Source of the DNA: Pyxidicoccus caerfyrddinensis
Lineage (GTDB): Bacteria > Myxococcota > Myxococcia > Myxococcales > Myxococcaceae
Length of the DNA stretch: 64,000 nt
Direction of reading: 5' to 3'
Assembly (NCBI RefSeq): GCF_010894405.1
Contig: NZ_JAAIYA010000019.1
Coordinates: 124,001-188,000 of the forward strand
Below the pieces are notes generated by a model. That model did not search any database and had not been told where the DNA came from. It worked only from the letters and a program-made list of their open reading frames with translations. Of the stretch, positions 8,301-15,916 are shown piece by piece; position 1 is the stretch's first letter, and each line of letters starts with the position of its first letter. The position numbers were made by a program, and so were the translations under genes.

Positions 8301-9067
8301 TCTGGACGGAGGAGGGGAAGGCGGAGGCCCAGCTGGCGAAGGAACTGGAGCAGCTCGAGCGCCAGCTCAACCCGCTCCTCGAAGCCCAGAAGCGCATGGA
8401 CATGGTCAACCGCCTTTTCAACGAGGGCAGGCTGGGGGCCGTGGCCTACCGGAAGGAGGTGGAGCGCCTCCAGGAGCAGCTCTCCACCGGCTTCGCGCTG
8501 GCGAAGGACTCCATGGTGGCGGCCACCCAGCACATGGAGGACGCCTTCGTCACCTTCGCCACCACCGGCAAGCTGGAGTTCGGCACCATGGTGGACGGCA
8601 TCCTGAAGGACATCGCCCGGCTCATGGCCCAGCGCGCCTTCGTCGCGCTCCTGGACTCGGCGACGTCAGCGCTGGCGGGTGCGTGGGGTAGTGGAGGCGG
8701 TGCGGTGGTGGGCGGCGCGGACCTGTCCGGCATGTTCGGCGCCATGGTGGGCGGTGCGCGTGCAGCCGGCGGGCCGGTGCGGGCCGGCCATGCCCACGTG
8801 GTGGGCGAGCTGGGGCCGGAGCTGTTCGTCCCCAGCAGCTCCGGCACCATCGTCCCCAACAAGGCGCTGGGCGGTGGCGACGTCCACATGTCCGTGCAGG
8901 TGGTAGTCAACGCGGACGGCTCCTCGTCCGTCGACGTCCAGTCGCAGGGCGGCCGCGAGGACGCACAGCGCATGGGCCGGCACCTGGCGGACACCATCCG
9001 CAAGGTGGTGGGCGAGGAGCTGCAGCCCGGCGGCAGCATCTACAACTTTACGTGGAGGCGGCGATAG
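5348..9067 (+). CDS. Tail tape measure protein (TP901-like, gpH-like)
   Basis: At 1239 residues this is the longest gene of the tail module. The N-terminus is a coiled coil. Residues about 175-330 form the TP901-type core with MAQVSTLL, KALYDIMSAG and DGLTSIMATYGSS segments. Ala-rich hydrophobic helices follow near residues 620-660 (ALSALGGPIGIITTALGLAASAYF), which may insert in the host membrane. Long coiled coils run to about residue 1050. The C-terminus has the lambda-H-like GKLEFGTMVDGILKDIA segment and the common VVGELGPELFVPSSSGTIVP block. It sets tail length, passes through the tube and helps DNA entry. A basic C-terminal end (FTWRRR) closes it. Confidence 0.92.
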   Translation: MSEGVDLATLSIRIDSSDAKAGVESLTKLSGAAEKTETATKKVETATEQYLKGLERMVREVEETNRALERMRTVSKDLELVTAAAGGLQAALGDTAGLQRFNTQLGASDVAMERFQKSLMDTAAVGRFMGDLERASLKLRDMHAAQEKAAAAVRDVQQVTEAAEPPVTRLARGLGGLVSQFVGVAAAGAALRSATTEALGFGTAMAQVSTLLDGEQLKMMGTLAERAKALGAEFGRMPTDQAKALYDIMSAGASDAAQATEMLRVANQLAIGGVTDVGTAADGLTSIMATYGSSLRSATEAADAMFVSAADGKTSIEAIARHIGKVAPIASQTGVSLQELLAANAALTKSGIKTETAMEGVRSILAQVAKPSEDAAKLARALGVDFTTAGLRARGFAGFMEHVRERTHGNTEQLAVLVGGVEALLPAMALTGTAAADFAASLEHMKDSAGRTEVAFNKMAETPQFKLDQLRARFASLQVDVGDGLLSAMGPSMDGLLRHFNEVTTAARYLGEGLAVLATVRAAGWAQDWTKALADKAGAARQARDAMTNAALADAAYSRRVTESRAAALRNALAMLQQRQAALETAAALEGPFTVAHTRAAIASNALAQAKVKEALAIEGASFAARAGSAALSALGGPIGIITTALGLAASAYFEFGRAAEEASEKAKQAIRESGAAADRASQIITDLQARLKVEKDLTKQQEAYNLARLEFINLGPKYEKALSAGTGTMEGLRADFERMVKADLVDARLEQERLKKYWANMEKAISVDAKGDTLHQTREEIVGTKKYKMRSEKDLKPIEEELRAQREREVQLLKAQQRLDDAAKASNTLTAEEEKRAAATTKVNAATSQSAQSLLDDVKAKEAAEKKATAWLARLEEEARALGKTKGEALELSDEYAALTAEQKRQADVAIAKIKAAEEAKAAEKAAAKAEEERTRILQELNRELGNPGAEKYAQAQRILREELDQGRVSLSAYQAQMAKARSLWTEEGKAEAQLAKELEQLERQLNPLLEAQKRMDMVNRLFNEGRLGAVAYRKEVERLQEQLSTGFALAKDSMVAATQHMEDAFVTFATTGKLEFGTMVDGILKDIARLMAQRAFVALLDSATSALAGAWGSGGGAVVGGADLSGMFGAMVGGARAAGGPVRAGHAHVVGELGPELFVPSSSGTIVPNKALGGGDVHMSVQVVVNADGSSSVDVQSQGGREDAQRMGRHLADTIRKVVGEELQPGGSIYNFTWRRR

Positions 9068-9400
9068 GGGCTGGCAGCGTGTTGTCACGTCCAAGTCCTG
9101 ACGACAGAACCGGGCCAAGGCCAACGAGGCGCGCTTGCGCGGTGAGGGCCTCAGGCGCTTCCTGCGGCGCGCTGCGCGCGCCATCATCGAGAATTCGGGA
9201 ACCGCCACGCTCTCGAAGAGACAGGACTGACGTCTGCTTCATCCGTGCGGCTGGAGCGGGCCAACCCAAGGCCGGGACGGAGCAGGACGCCCTTTACGAT
9301 GATCTGATGGGCGTGTAGCGGCTCCGCCGGTTGACCCATGCCTGCTCACGGGGCGAGCATTCCAGGGGAAGACGCGTGTACCCGCCCCTGGAGGATGCCA
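9068..9400. other. Intergenic stretch before membrane cargo gene
   Basis: These 333 bases between the tape measure and the next gene hold no gene I can support. An open frame at 9052-9318 has no ribosome binding site and an Arg/Pro-rich composition typical of chance frames in GC-rich DNA. The last bases carry GGAGG (9390-9394), the ribosome binding site of the gene at 9401. The gap breaks the otherwise tight packing of the tail module, as expected for an inserted cargo block. Confidence 0.5.
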
Positions 9401-10624
9401 ATGCCGCTCCATGTGTCAAACCGGACGCGCCTGTCCCAGTCTCACGTAATCAGTAGAGTGCTGTGGCTCATGGCTGGCTGCCTCTGGGGAACAGAAGCAG
9501 CAGCGCAGGCTTCTGGCAGCAACAATCCCACTCCGCTCACTACGCCGTGGTGGATTGCGCTGTTGCTAGGGCCGGTAGTCGTCTCGGCCATCGTCAGCGG
9601 CATCATCGGATATTTCACCAGCCGCCATATCGAGCAGGTGCGGGGGAAACTGCAGAGGGAAGTCGAGCAGGTGCGTGGGGTTTTGCAGCAGGAAGTCGAG
9701 GCTCGCAAGGCCGACTTGGTGGATCGCAACAGCGACCGCGCTGCCCGCCGAGACTACGAGTATGAAGCGCGTAAGCGGCTCTATGCGGAAATCGAGCCCT
9801 TGGTCTTCCAGCTACATGACGCGGTGGAGGAAGCCTACTACCGGGTAATCAGCCTTGCCCGAAGCTCGCGCTCGGGGAACCTTGGCGTCGGCGCGCAGAG
9901 TTGGATCAACACCGAAGACTACTACCTCTACTCTACGTGCCACCGGCTAACTCAGCCGGTGGTTATGTACCGCCTCTTGCAGCGGCGCATGACCTTCGTC
10001 GACCTCACGCTCGATGCGTCGATTCGTGTCCGGTATTACCTGCTCAAGTATTACGCCTACTCCTTCACGGATGACTTTGTTCTCGCACGTGCCGAGCCGG
10101 GTCTGCGGTACGACCCCAATGCCAATGACCCCTCCAGTCGGCGAGAGGAAGAGATCGCCGTCTACAAGCACCAGGGCCTTATGGTGGGAGAGGTCGACAA
10201 AATGCTCGATGCGATGCTCGTCAAGGACGACGAAGCGGGGCTACGCCCGATGACTCTGGGTGAGTTCGAGTCGGCTGCAATCCCCAGTGGAAAGCATCGT
10301 GCGTCGCTCGAGCCGCTCCTCGATCTCCTCATCGCCTTCTCGTCGGAGACCCAGCCTGTCCTCGCACGCATTCTCCTGGTCCAGGCTTGCTACTGCAGGC
10401 TCATCCTTGCCACCTACAGTGGGGCTATCACTGCGGAATCGCTCGGTAAGGGACTCGATGAGTTCCTCGCTGATCCGGAAACGGCTAGGCAGTTCGCTTG
10501 GCGCGCCGGTGAGCCCGTCGAGGCAGAACTCGCCGTCGCCGGCCGCTATGTAAGGGAGCGGCTCGGATGGATTTCGAAGCTCCTCGAGCAGACCTCGGGT
10601 CCGACCGCATCCGTTCAGCAGTAA
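9401..10624 (+). CDS. Membrane-anchored coiled-coil protein, cargo between tail genes H and M
   Basis: I take the ATG at 9401, six bases after GGAGG; starts at 9338 and 9395 are also in frame. The 407-residue product has a first hydrophobic stretch (residues 20-33), a clear membrane span WWIALLLGPVVVSAIVSGIIGY (about residues 50-71), and a charged coiled coil with EQVRGKLQREVEQVRG repeats. The long soluble domain begins with RDYEYEARKRLYAEIEPL and contains SFTDDFVLARAEPG. I recall this domain pattern from uncharacterised bacterial proteins but know no function. Base composition is lower in GC than the tail genes. It is same-strand cargo; a role in lysogeny or phage exclusion is a guess. Confidence 0.75.
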   Translation: MPLHVSNRTRLSQSHVISRVLWLMAGCLWGTEAAAQASGSNNPTPLTTPWWIALLLGPVVVSAIVSGIIGYFTSRHIEQVRGKLQREVEQVRGVLQQEVEARKADLVDRNSDRAARRDYEYEARKRLYAEIEPLVFQLHDAVEEAYYRVISLARSSRSGNLGVGAQSWINTEDYYLYSTCHRLTQPVVMYRLLQRRMTFVDLTLDASIRVRYYLLKYYAYSFTDDFVLARAEPGLRYDPNANDPSSRREEEIAVYKHQGLMVGEVDKMLDAMLVKDDEAGLRPMTLGEFESAAIPSGKHRASLEPLLDLLIAFSSETQPVLARILLVQACYCRLILATYSGAITAESLGKGLDEFLADPETARQFAWRAGEPVEAELAVAGRYVRERLGWISKLLEQTSGPTASVQQ

Positions 10625-10767
10625 GGGCGCGCCCAGCGTGGCCGAGCGTGGGAGGGTAGATAGCCCGCGCGGAGCTGACTGTTCGGCTAATCGGCGTCCA
10701 CGGTGCGGGAGAGCGACCCCGCACAGAAAGCAATGCCACAACGTAGTGGTGGGGCGTGGGCGACAGA

Positions 10768-10783
10768 GTCGGACGGCGTCCAC
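10768..10783 (+). repeat. 16-base repeat next to cargo insertion, copy 1
   Basis: The bases GTCGGACGGCGTCCAC occur here and again at 14050-14065. Both copies lie between the end of a cargo gene and the next tail gene (M here, K there), within 80 bases of that gene's start. It may be a shared remnant of how cargo entered the tail module, or part of a translation or transcription signal for the downstream tail gene. Confidence 0.6.
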
Positions 10784-10796
10784 GGCTCCGTAGACG

Positions 10797-11387
10797 ATGT
10801 CGAACATGGAGCGCTTCCCCTTCACCCCCGACTACGGCGCGCAGCTGGAGAGCCAGCTCCGCGTGCGCAAGGCCCAGTTCGGCGACGGGTACTCGCAGCG
10901 CTCGGAGGATGGCGCGCGCGGGCTCCTGCAGCGCTGGTCCGTGCAGTTCACCGCGAGGAAGAAGACGGAGGCGGACGCGCTGGACGCCTTCCTGCGCACG
11001 CACCGTGGGGTGGCCGCCTTCGAGTTCGTCGTGCCGGACAGCGCGTGGGCCGTCACCGGCTTCCGCTTCGGCACGGGGGACGGCGCGCGCACGCAGTACC
11101 TCCTGCAGCGGCCATTGTCCCCCGACGTCCCCGGGGAGCTGGTGCCCGCGACGGGGTGGGGCGCGGCCCCGCTGGTGTACCGCGACGGCGTCCTGGTGGC
11201 GGGGACAGGCTACGCGCTCTCCAGCTCCGGGCTCATCACCTTCACCGCCGCGCCTGGCGCCGGCGCCATCCTCACCTTCACCGCGTCGGGCGCGCAGGTG
11301 CTGCGCGTCGTCTGCGAGAGGTGGACGTCCGTGGTGAAGGGCTTCAACGCGTACGACGTGTCCGTCGAGTTTGAGGAGGTGGCGTAG
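10797..11387 (+). CDS. Minor tail protein (gpM-like, DUF2460-like insert)
   Basis: The 196-residue product starts with FPFTPDYGAQLESQLRV and the FGDGYSQR motif common to lambda minor tail protein M and its relatives. After residue 85 there is a segment VYRDGVLVAGTGYALSSSG with ITFTAAPGAGAILTFT, which resembles the beta-insert seen in DUF2460 proteins, and the end returns to the M-type strand pattern (ERWTSVVKGFNAYDVSVEF). It belongs to the tail tip, between tape measure and the baseplate-like tip complex. The next gene starts immediately at the following base. A second in-frame ATG three codons in is possible. Confidence 0.8.
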   Translation: MSNMERFPFTPDYGAQLESQLRVRKAQFGDGYSQRSEDGARGLLQRWSVQFTARKKTEADALDAFLRTHRGVAAFEFVVPDSAWAVTGFRFGTGDGARTQYLLQRPLSPDVPGELVPATGWGAAPLVYRDGVLVAGTGYALSSSGLITFTAAPGAGAILTFTASGAQVLRVVCERWTSVVKGFNAYDVSVEFEEVA

Positions 11388-12083
11388 GTGAGCATTGCAG
11401 AGGACATCCAGAAGCTGGAGCCGGGTGCGCTCGTGGAGTTGTTTGTCCTCGACGCTAGCGCGCTGCCGGGAGGCGGCATCAACTACTTCCACGCGGGCAC
11501 CAACGGGCTTGGAGGGCCGGTGGTGTGGCAGGGCGCGGAGTACCAGCCGTGGCCCGTGCAGGCCCGGGGCTTCGACAAGTCCGGCACCGGGCGGCTGCCA
11601 CGGCCCACCCTCACCCTGGCCAACGTGCTGGGCACCGTGGGCGCCCTCGCGCGGGACTTCAATGACTTGCTCGGCGCGCGCGTCATCCGCAAGCGCACCT
11701 TCGTCCGCTACCTCGACGCGGTGAACTTCCCCGGCGGCACCAACCCCTCCGCGAGCCCGGTGGACGCCTTCCCGGACGACGAGTTCGTCGTCGACCAGAA
11801 GACGACGGAGAACAAGCACCTCATCGAGTTCACCCTTGCGGCACGGTGCGACCTGGACGGCGTCCGCATCCCCTTGCGCGTCATCACCCAGATGTGCGGC
11901 TGGGAGTACCGGGGCGAGGGCTGCGGCTACGCGGGCCCGCCCGTCGCGAAGGTGGACGACACCCCGACGGCCACCCCGGCCGAGGACCGGTGTGGGAAGC
12001 GCCTCGCGAGCTGCAAGCTGCGCTTCGGGGCCACCGCAGTGCTTCCCTACGGGGGATTCCCGGGAGTGGGGCTGTTGATGTAA
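11388..12083 (+). CDS. Minor tail protein L with Fe-S-type cysteines
   Basis: The gene starts with GTG directly after the M stop. The 231-residue product matches lambda L in layout: a beta-rich N-terminal domain of about 150 residues and a C-terminal Cys domain. Four cysteines at about residues 170, 179, 202 and 209 (motifs QMCGW, EGCGY, DRCGK, ASCKL) correspond to the ligands reported to bind a [4Fe-4S] cluster in lambda gpL. It belongs to the tail tip and is followed in lambda by K, I and J; here K is reached after an inserted NTPase gene on the other strand. Confidence 0.88.
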   Translation: MSIAEDIQKLEPGALVELFVLDASALPGGGINYFHAGTNGLGGPVVWQGAEYQPWPVQARGFDKSGTGRLPRPTLTLANVLGTVGALARDFNDLLGARVIRKRTFVRYLDAVNFPGGTNPSASPVDAFPDDEFVVDQKTTENKHLIEFTLAARCDLDGVRIPLRVITQMCGWEYRGEGCGYAGPPVAKVDDTPTATPAEDRCGKRLASCKLRFGATAVLPYGGFPGVGLLM

Positions 12084-12113
12084 CCGCGACTTCTCCGTGT
12101 GCGTCGCAGGACG

Positions 12114-13811
12114 TCATCGCGGCTCCGCATCGGCAGTTGGAGTGAGTGGCTTCCCTGCACGGGCAAACTCACGCACGACAATGCCTGCAAGGCGAGACTT
12201 CGGCTCCTTCGCTACAATCCGCTGGCACGCCTCTCTGAATGTTCTCGAAATTGCATGAAGCGAATGCGATGGATCGTCATTCCAGAGATGCCGCGAGAGT
12301 ACGTCAAAAGCGGCTTGGCGAGCCTCCGAGCTGCATGTGCGAATGAAGCCTTCAATCTCTTCGACGGACGCTCCACCGAGTCGCGTGATGTGCCCGTACT
12401 CCATGCCCTTATTCGTTTCGAGAAAGTCAAATGATTGATCGAGAGTCGGGATGGGAAACGCCGCGTGTCTCTCGGTCTCGATGGCGGACAGGATTAGCTC
12501 GTGAAATCCATCGATGTTGTGTCGATAGTGGAAGCTGTCCAGGCGTGCGAATGCTGATATTTCTCTCGCGTGACTGGAGATCCATTTGCTTGCAATGGAG
12601 GCCCCCATCGCCTTCGATGCGTATTCGTCGGCGAGTTTGATTGCTGCATTGGCAGTCCCGCTGTGGATGATTTCTGCATTTTCAAGAATAGATGACAGTA
12701 CATTGTTCACAGTCGCGTGCGGATGATTTGCTTCCCATCGAATTCTCTGGTGGGCCAGTCGAAGAAGTTCTTCCATCTCGAAGTTGCGCTGCCTGCTGTC
12801 GAGGAGTTCGCGGTAGTTTGCTAGGGCGGTTCGGTCGAGGAAGCCACGCTCAAGGTATGGTACTAGCACTTGGGTCTCAAACTCGTCAGGATGGCCGAGT
12901 TTGTACTCGTCCAGCAGTTGCTTGGCCGCCTTCTGGTCGTCGGTTAGTTTCTCGGGATTCTCAAATTTGATCAAGAATGGGTTAAGCGCTTGCTCGAGCG
13001 TGAGCGGATTCTTGTGTGTTCCTTGATGAATCGCAACAAACAGCACGATGCTTGGAATGAGATAAGGCCAATGGTGCGGCAGAATGACTCCTGCGTCATC
13101 AAGGGCCTTATATGTGCGGCGCATTCGTTGTATTGTTCTGATGTTAGTGATCTTGAGTTTGTTGATGCATGATTTGAACGTCTCGAAGTGCTTCTCGGGC
13201 ATTTTGCCTAGGCCGATTGAGATGGATTCGTCCGTCGTTATTGCCAGAGAAATCTCCATGCTTATCGTTTTCTCTCTCAGTTCGTTCCATTTGGGGTCTT
13301 TCTCCAATCTTTCTTTGTTTGCAATTAAGAGTATTCGTGTTTCGGAGAGTGTCGCGAGGTGGGTGATGAATCCTAGTATTTCCGTTGCGTCAATCTTATC
13401 GGCGGCACGCTCGATATCGTCGAACGCGATCACTGATTTTTTAGGGAGCACGTCCCGTAAGGCGGGAAGGAACGACTGAAGATCAGCGAGAGTTGCGGTA
13501 ATCTTCAGTTCATCTGGGAGTTGGCTGTTGGCGACGGCAACCACTGCCCGGGTAGCTTTTGCTGCGATTTTTGACTTCGTTGATTGCCCAATTAGTAGTG
13601 CGCCGAATGTGGCTGACTTTAGCGCATCAATTGAGCTGTGATTCAGGCATGAGATGTAGATCGGAGAAAAGCCTAGTGGCTTCAAGTCGGGCAGGATGTC
13701 GTTCCAAAGATGCGTCTTCCCTGTTCCCCAGTCGCCGTGAAGGGCAATTACCGGGGTTTCGGGTAAGCGAAGGGCGTCAAGGAGGGCGGTTCTGGCCTGG
13801 GCGAAACTCAT
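12114..13811 (-). CDS. KAP-like P-loop NTPase, candidate defence gene in tail module
   Basis: The ATG at 13811 has GAGGA upstream; upstream in-frame starts to 13907 lack this. The 565-residue product has Walker A GDWGTGKT at residues 26-33 and Walker B VIAFDD at 127-132 followed by IERA, as in KAP-type and related STAND-like NTPases. A long helical region follows, with little hydrophobic character apart from PYLIPSIVLFVAIH near residue 255. Codon use and GC are clearly lower than in the tail genes, and it is antisense to them, so it is a recent insertion between L and K. P-loop proteins of this type occur in anti-phage systems. A DNA-related or abortive role is inference; no partner gene is visible. 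Confidence 0.75.
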   Translation of the reverse strand: MSFAQARTALLDALRLPETPVIALHGDWGTGKTHLWNDILPDLKPLGFSPIYISCLNHSSIDALKSATFGALLIGQSTKSKIAAKATRAVVAVANSQLPDELKITATLADLQSFLPALRDVLPKKSVIAFDDIERAADKIDATEILGFITHLATLSETRILLIANKERLEKDPKWNELREKTISMEISLAITTDESISIGLGKMPEKHFETFKSCINKLKITNIRTIQRMRRTYKALDDAGVILPHHWPYLIPSIVLFVAIHQGTHKNPLTLEQALNPFLIKFENPEKLTDDQKAAKQLLDEYKLGHPDEFETQVLVPYLERGFLDRTALANYRELLDSRQRNFEMEELLRLAHQRIRWEANHPHATVNNVLSSILENAEIIHSGTANAAIKLADEYASKAMGASIASKWISSHAREISAFARLDSFHYRHNIDGFHELILSAIETERHAAFPIPTLDQSFDFLETNKGMEYGHITRLGGASVEEIEGFIRTCSSEARQAAFDVLSRHLWNDDPSHSLHAISRTFREACQRIVAKEPKSRLAGIVVREFARAGKPLTPTADAEPR

Positions 13812-14123
13812 GTGGTCCTCTTTCTTGAGATGCTGTCGGAAGGCCATCGAAGGCTTGCAGGAGAGTGTAAATTTACTTCGGCGCCGCGCTTGTGAACTGA
13901 GCGCCATGGAGCATCATTTGGGGTCCCGATTGCGAATCCTAGAGTTTGAGTTCCGGTGCGTGACTTGTTCGGTCTAAAGCCGTTTGCGCGTGAGAACATC
14001 GAGCTTCGATAGGTCGTGTCGCTGGCTCCGTCGACCTACTCATGTAGAGGTCGGACGGCGTCCACTCTTGCAGGCATTCGTGCAGATGGCATGGAACTGC
14101 ATGATACCTCTTGGGAGGTAGTG
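13812..14123. promoter_or_regulatory. Divergent intergenic region between NTPase and tail gene K
   Basis: These 312 bases separate the leftward NTPase gene from the rightward K gene. The AT-rich part near 13,860-13,990 holds a perfect 10-base palindrome GTAAATTTAC at 13867-13876, a possible operator or promoter element for the NTPase gene. The right part carries the 16-base repeat at 14050-14065 and the GGGAGGT ribosome binding site of K. No gene is supported here. Confidence 0.45.
14050..14065 (+). repeat. 16-base repeat next to cargo insertion, copy 2
   Basis: This is the second exact copy of GTCGGACGGCGTCCAC (first at 10768-10783). It lies 58 bases before the start of tail gene K, downstream of the inserted NTPase gene. 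No other exact copy was noticed in the window. Confidence 0.6.
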
Positions 14124-14855
14124 ATGGCCCCAGGCGACGTGGCGGCGTTCTCTCAAGATGTCATTTCCGCGTCGCTCGAGCACGCGCAGGACGAGTACCC
14201 GCGCGAGGCGTGCGGTCTCGTCGTGCTGGTGGCTGGCGCTCAGCGGTACGTGTCGTGCCGGAACCAGGCGGAGGGGCAGTCCCACTTCGTCCTGCATCCG
14301 GAGGACTACGCCCAGGCTGAGGCGGAGGGCGAGGTGCTCGCCGTCGTTCACTCGCACCCCAACGCCGCGCCGGAGCCGAGCGAGGCGGACCGCGTCATGA
14401 TGGAGCGCTGGGGCCTGCCCTGGCTCATCATCAACGTCCCCGTGGGGCACTGGCGTCTCTGGTACCCCACCGGGTACCGGCCCCCGCTCATCGGACGGCC
14501 CTTCAGTCACGGCGTGCTGGACTGCTTCTCGCTGGTCCGCGACTACTACGCGGAGCGGCTGGGCCTGGAGTTGCCGGACTTCCACCGCCCTGACGCGTGG
14601 TGGGAGAAGGGCGGCAACCTCTACCTGGAGGGGTACGCCGAGGCCGGCTTCGTCGACGTCACCGGCAGCGCGCTGCGCGAGCACGACGTCCTCCTCATGC
14701 AGCTGCGCTCGCCGGTGCCCAACCACGCGGGCGTGTACCTGGGCGCGGACGTTGTCCTCCACCACCTCCAGAATCGGCTCTCCGGAAGGGAGACGTACAG
14801 CGGCTTCTGGGAGCGAATCACCCGGAAGGTTGTGCGGCACCGCAGCCTATGCTGA
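14124..14855 (+). CDS. Tail tip protein K: JAMM protease plus NlpC/P60 domain
   Basis: The start at 14124 is chosen for the GGGAGGT site just upstream. The 243-residue product has two domains as in lambda K. The N-terminal domain carries a complete JAMM metal motif, HSHPNAAPEPSEAD, with the H-x-H-x7-S-x2-D spacing. The C-terminal domain has the NlpC/P60 cysteine in DCFSL and the histidine in NHAGVYLG. The protein works at the tail tip, probably processing another tip protein or helping cell-wall penetration. Its last bases overlap the start of I (ATGCTGA). Confidence 0.9.
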   Translation: MAPGDVAAFSQDVISASLEHAQDEYPREACGLVVLVAGAQRYVSCRNQAEGQSHFVLHPEDYAQAEAEGEVLAVVHSHPNAAPEPSEADRVMMERWGLPWLIINVPVGHWRLWYPTGYRPPLIGRPFSHGVLDCFSLVRDYYAERLGLELPDFHRPDAWWEKGGNLYLEGYAEAGFVDVTGSALREHDVLLMQLRSPVPNHAGVYLGADVVLHHLQNRLSGRETYSGFWERITRKVVRHRSLC

Positions 14856-15916
14856 CGACGGTGGTACTGGGCGGCCCGCTGGGCCGGCGCTTCGGGCGGG
14901 TGTGGCGGCTGGACTTGGGCGTGCCTTCCCCGGCGGAGGCGGTGCGCGCCCTGTCCGCGGTGTGCGAGGGCTTCGCCCGGTACCTGGTGGACAACAGCGA
15001 GCCGGGCTTCCACGTTTTCATCGGCAAGCAGGACGTCGGGGCTGAGGAGCTGGCGACGCCGGCCAGCGGCTCGCGCGTCATCACCGTCATGCCGGCCTTG
15101 GCCGGGGCCAAGTCGGGCTGGTTCCAGGTGGTGCTGGGCGCGGTGCTCATTGCCGGTGGCGCGGTGCTCTCCGTCTACGGCTTCGGTGCCGGCACGCCGC
15201 TCATCACCATGGGCGCCTCCCTCGTGGTGGGTGGCGTCTCGCAGCTGCTCTTCGCTCCGCCCACGCCCCTGGCACCCGTGGAGCGGCCGGAGAATCAGCC
15301 CTCGTACACCTTCAACGGGCCCGTCAACACGCTGGGCCAGGGCCACCCGGTGCCCCTCTGCTACGGGGAGCTGGAGGTGGGCAGCTGCGTCATCTCCGCC
15401 GGCATCGTCACCGAGTGGAATGCCGGGGGCGGCTTCGGCGGCGCTGGCGGCAGCGGACAGAGCGGACCGAGGGGCGAGCCGGCGGGTGGTGGCGGCTGCC
15501 CCGCGCCGTGGGTGCCCGTCCTCCTGGCAGACGGCCGCGAGGTGCCCGCGGGCGAGCTGCAGGTGGGCGACTGGGTGCGCACCCAGCACGATGCGACGCT
15601 GGCGTGGGGCGACTTCCCCGTCACCGGCGTGGCCCACCTCGAGGCCGACTGCTGGCGCGTCGAGCTGGACGACGGGAGGGCCTTCGTGGGCACGTACAAC
15701 CACCGCGTGCGCACGGAAGAGGCCTGGGTGGAGGTGCGGCACCTGGTGCCCGGCGCGCGCCTCGTCGGTGCATGCGCGGGCGTGGTGCGGCAGGTGGCGC
15801 CGTGCGGCCGCGGGCCTGTGGTGCGCGTCACAGTGGAGGACGCGCACACGTACCAGACGGCCGGCTTCCTCTCGCACAACGTGAAGCAGGCGGACCCGGA
15901 GGCGCCGGATGTCTGA
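14849..15916 (+). CDS. Tail assembly protein I fused to C-terminal Hint domain
   Basis: The 355-residue product overlaps K at its start and J at its end. Residues 1-185 match lambda I: a ubiquitin-like N-terminal part, then hydrophobic Gly-rich helices (about residues 90-135), then the conserved YTFNGPVNTLGQGHPVPLCYGEL. After a Gly-rich linker (residues 192-216) comes a Hint domain from Cys217 to Asn344, with TYNH at 282-285 (block B) and a closing LSHN at 341-344. The residue after Asn is Val, not Cys, Ser or Thr, and only eleven residues follow. This is the pattern of bacterial intein-like domains, which cleave themselves or splice inefficiently. Lambda I has no such domain. Confidence 0.88.
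   Translation: MLTTVVLGGPLGRRFGRVWRLDLGVPSPAEAVRALSAVCEGFARYLVDNSEPGFHVFIGKQDVGAEELATPASGSRVITVMPALAGAKSGWFQVVLGAVLIAGGAVLSVYGFGAGTPLITMGASLVVGGVSQLLFAPPTPLAPVERPENQPSYTFNGPVNTLGQGHPVPLCYGELEVGSCVISAGIVTEWNAGGGFGGAGGSGQSGPRGEPAGGGGCPAPWVPVLLADGREVPAGELQVGDWVRTQHDATLAWGDFPVTGVAHLEADCWRVELDDGRAFVGTYNHRVRTEEAWVEVRHLVPGARLVGACAGVVRQVAPCGRGPVVRVTVEDAHTYQTAGFLSHNVKQADPEAPDV
15497..15880 (+). other. Hint (bacterial intein-like) domain in tail protein I
   Basis: This region encodes 128 residues, from the catalytic Cys217 codon to the Asn344 codon. It shows an N-terminal CPAPW motif, the beta-rich Hint core, TxxH-type block B, and a C-terminal His-Asn. It shares CPAPW, ILL/VLLA, a GEV/REVPA segment and SHN-x-KQ with the domain at 20140-20526, so the two are paralogues. 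Confidence 0.85.

Noticed and set aside
5282..8533. Very long open frame on the minus strand (over 1000 codons)
   Set aside because: It is antisense to the well supported tape measure gene. Such frames arise in GC-rich DNA because stop codons are rare; its composition is Arg/Leu/His-rich and it has no ribosome binding site.
9052..9318. Open frame between tape measure and cargo gene
   Set aside because: It overlaps the tape measure end, lacks a ribosome binding site and has an Arg/Pro-rich chance-like sequence.
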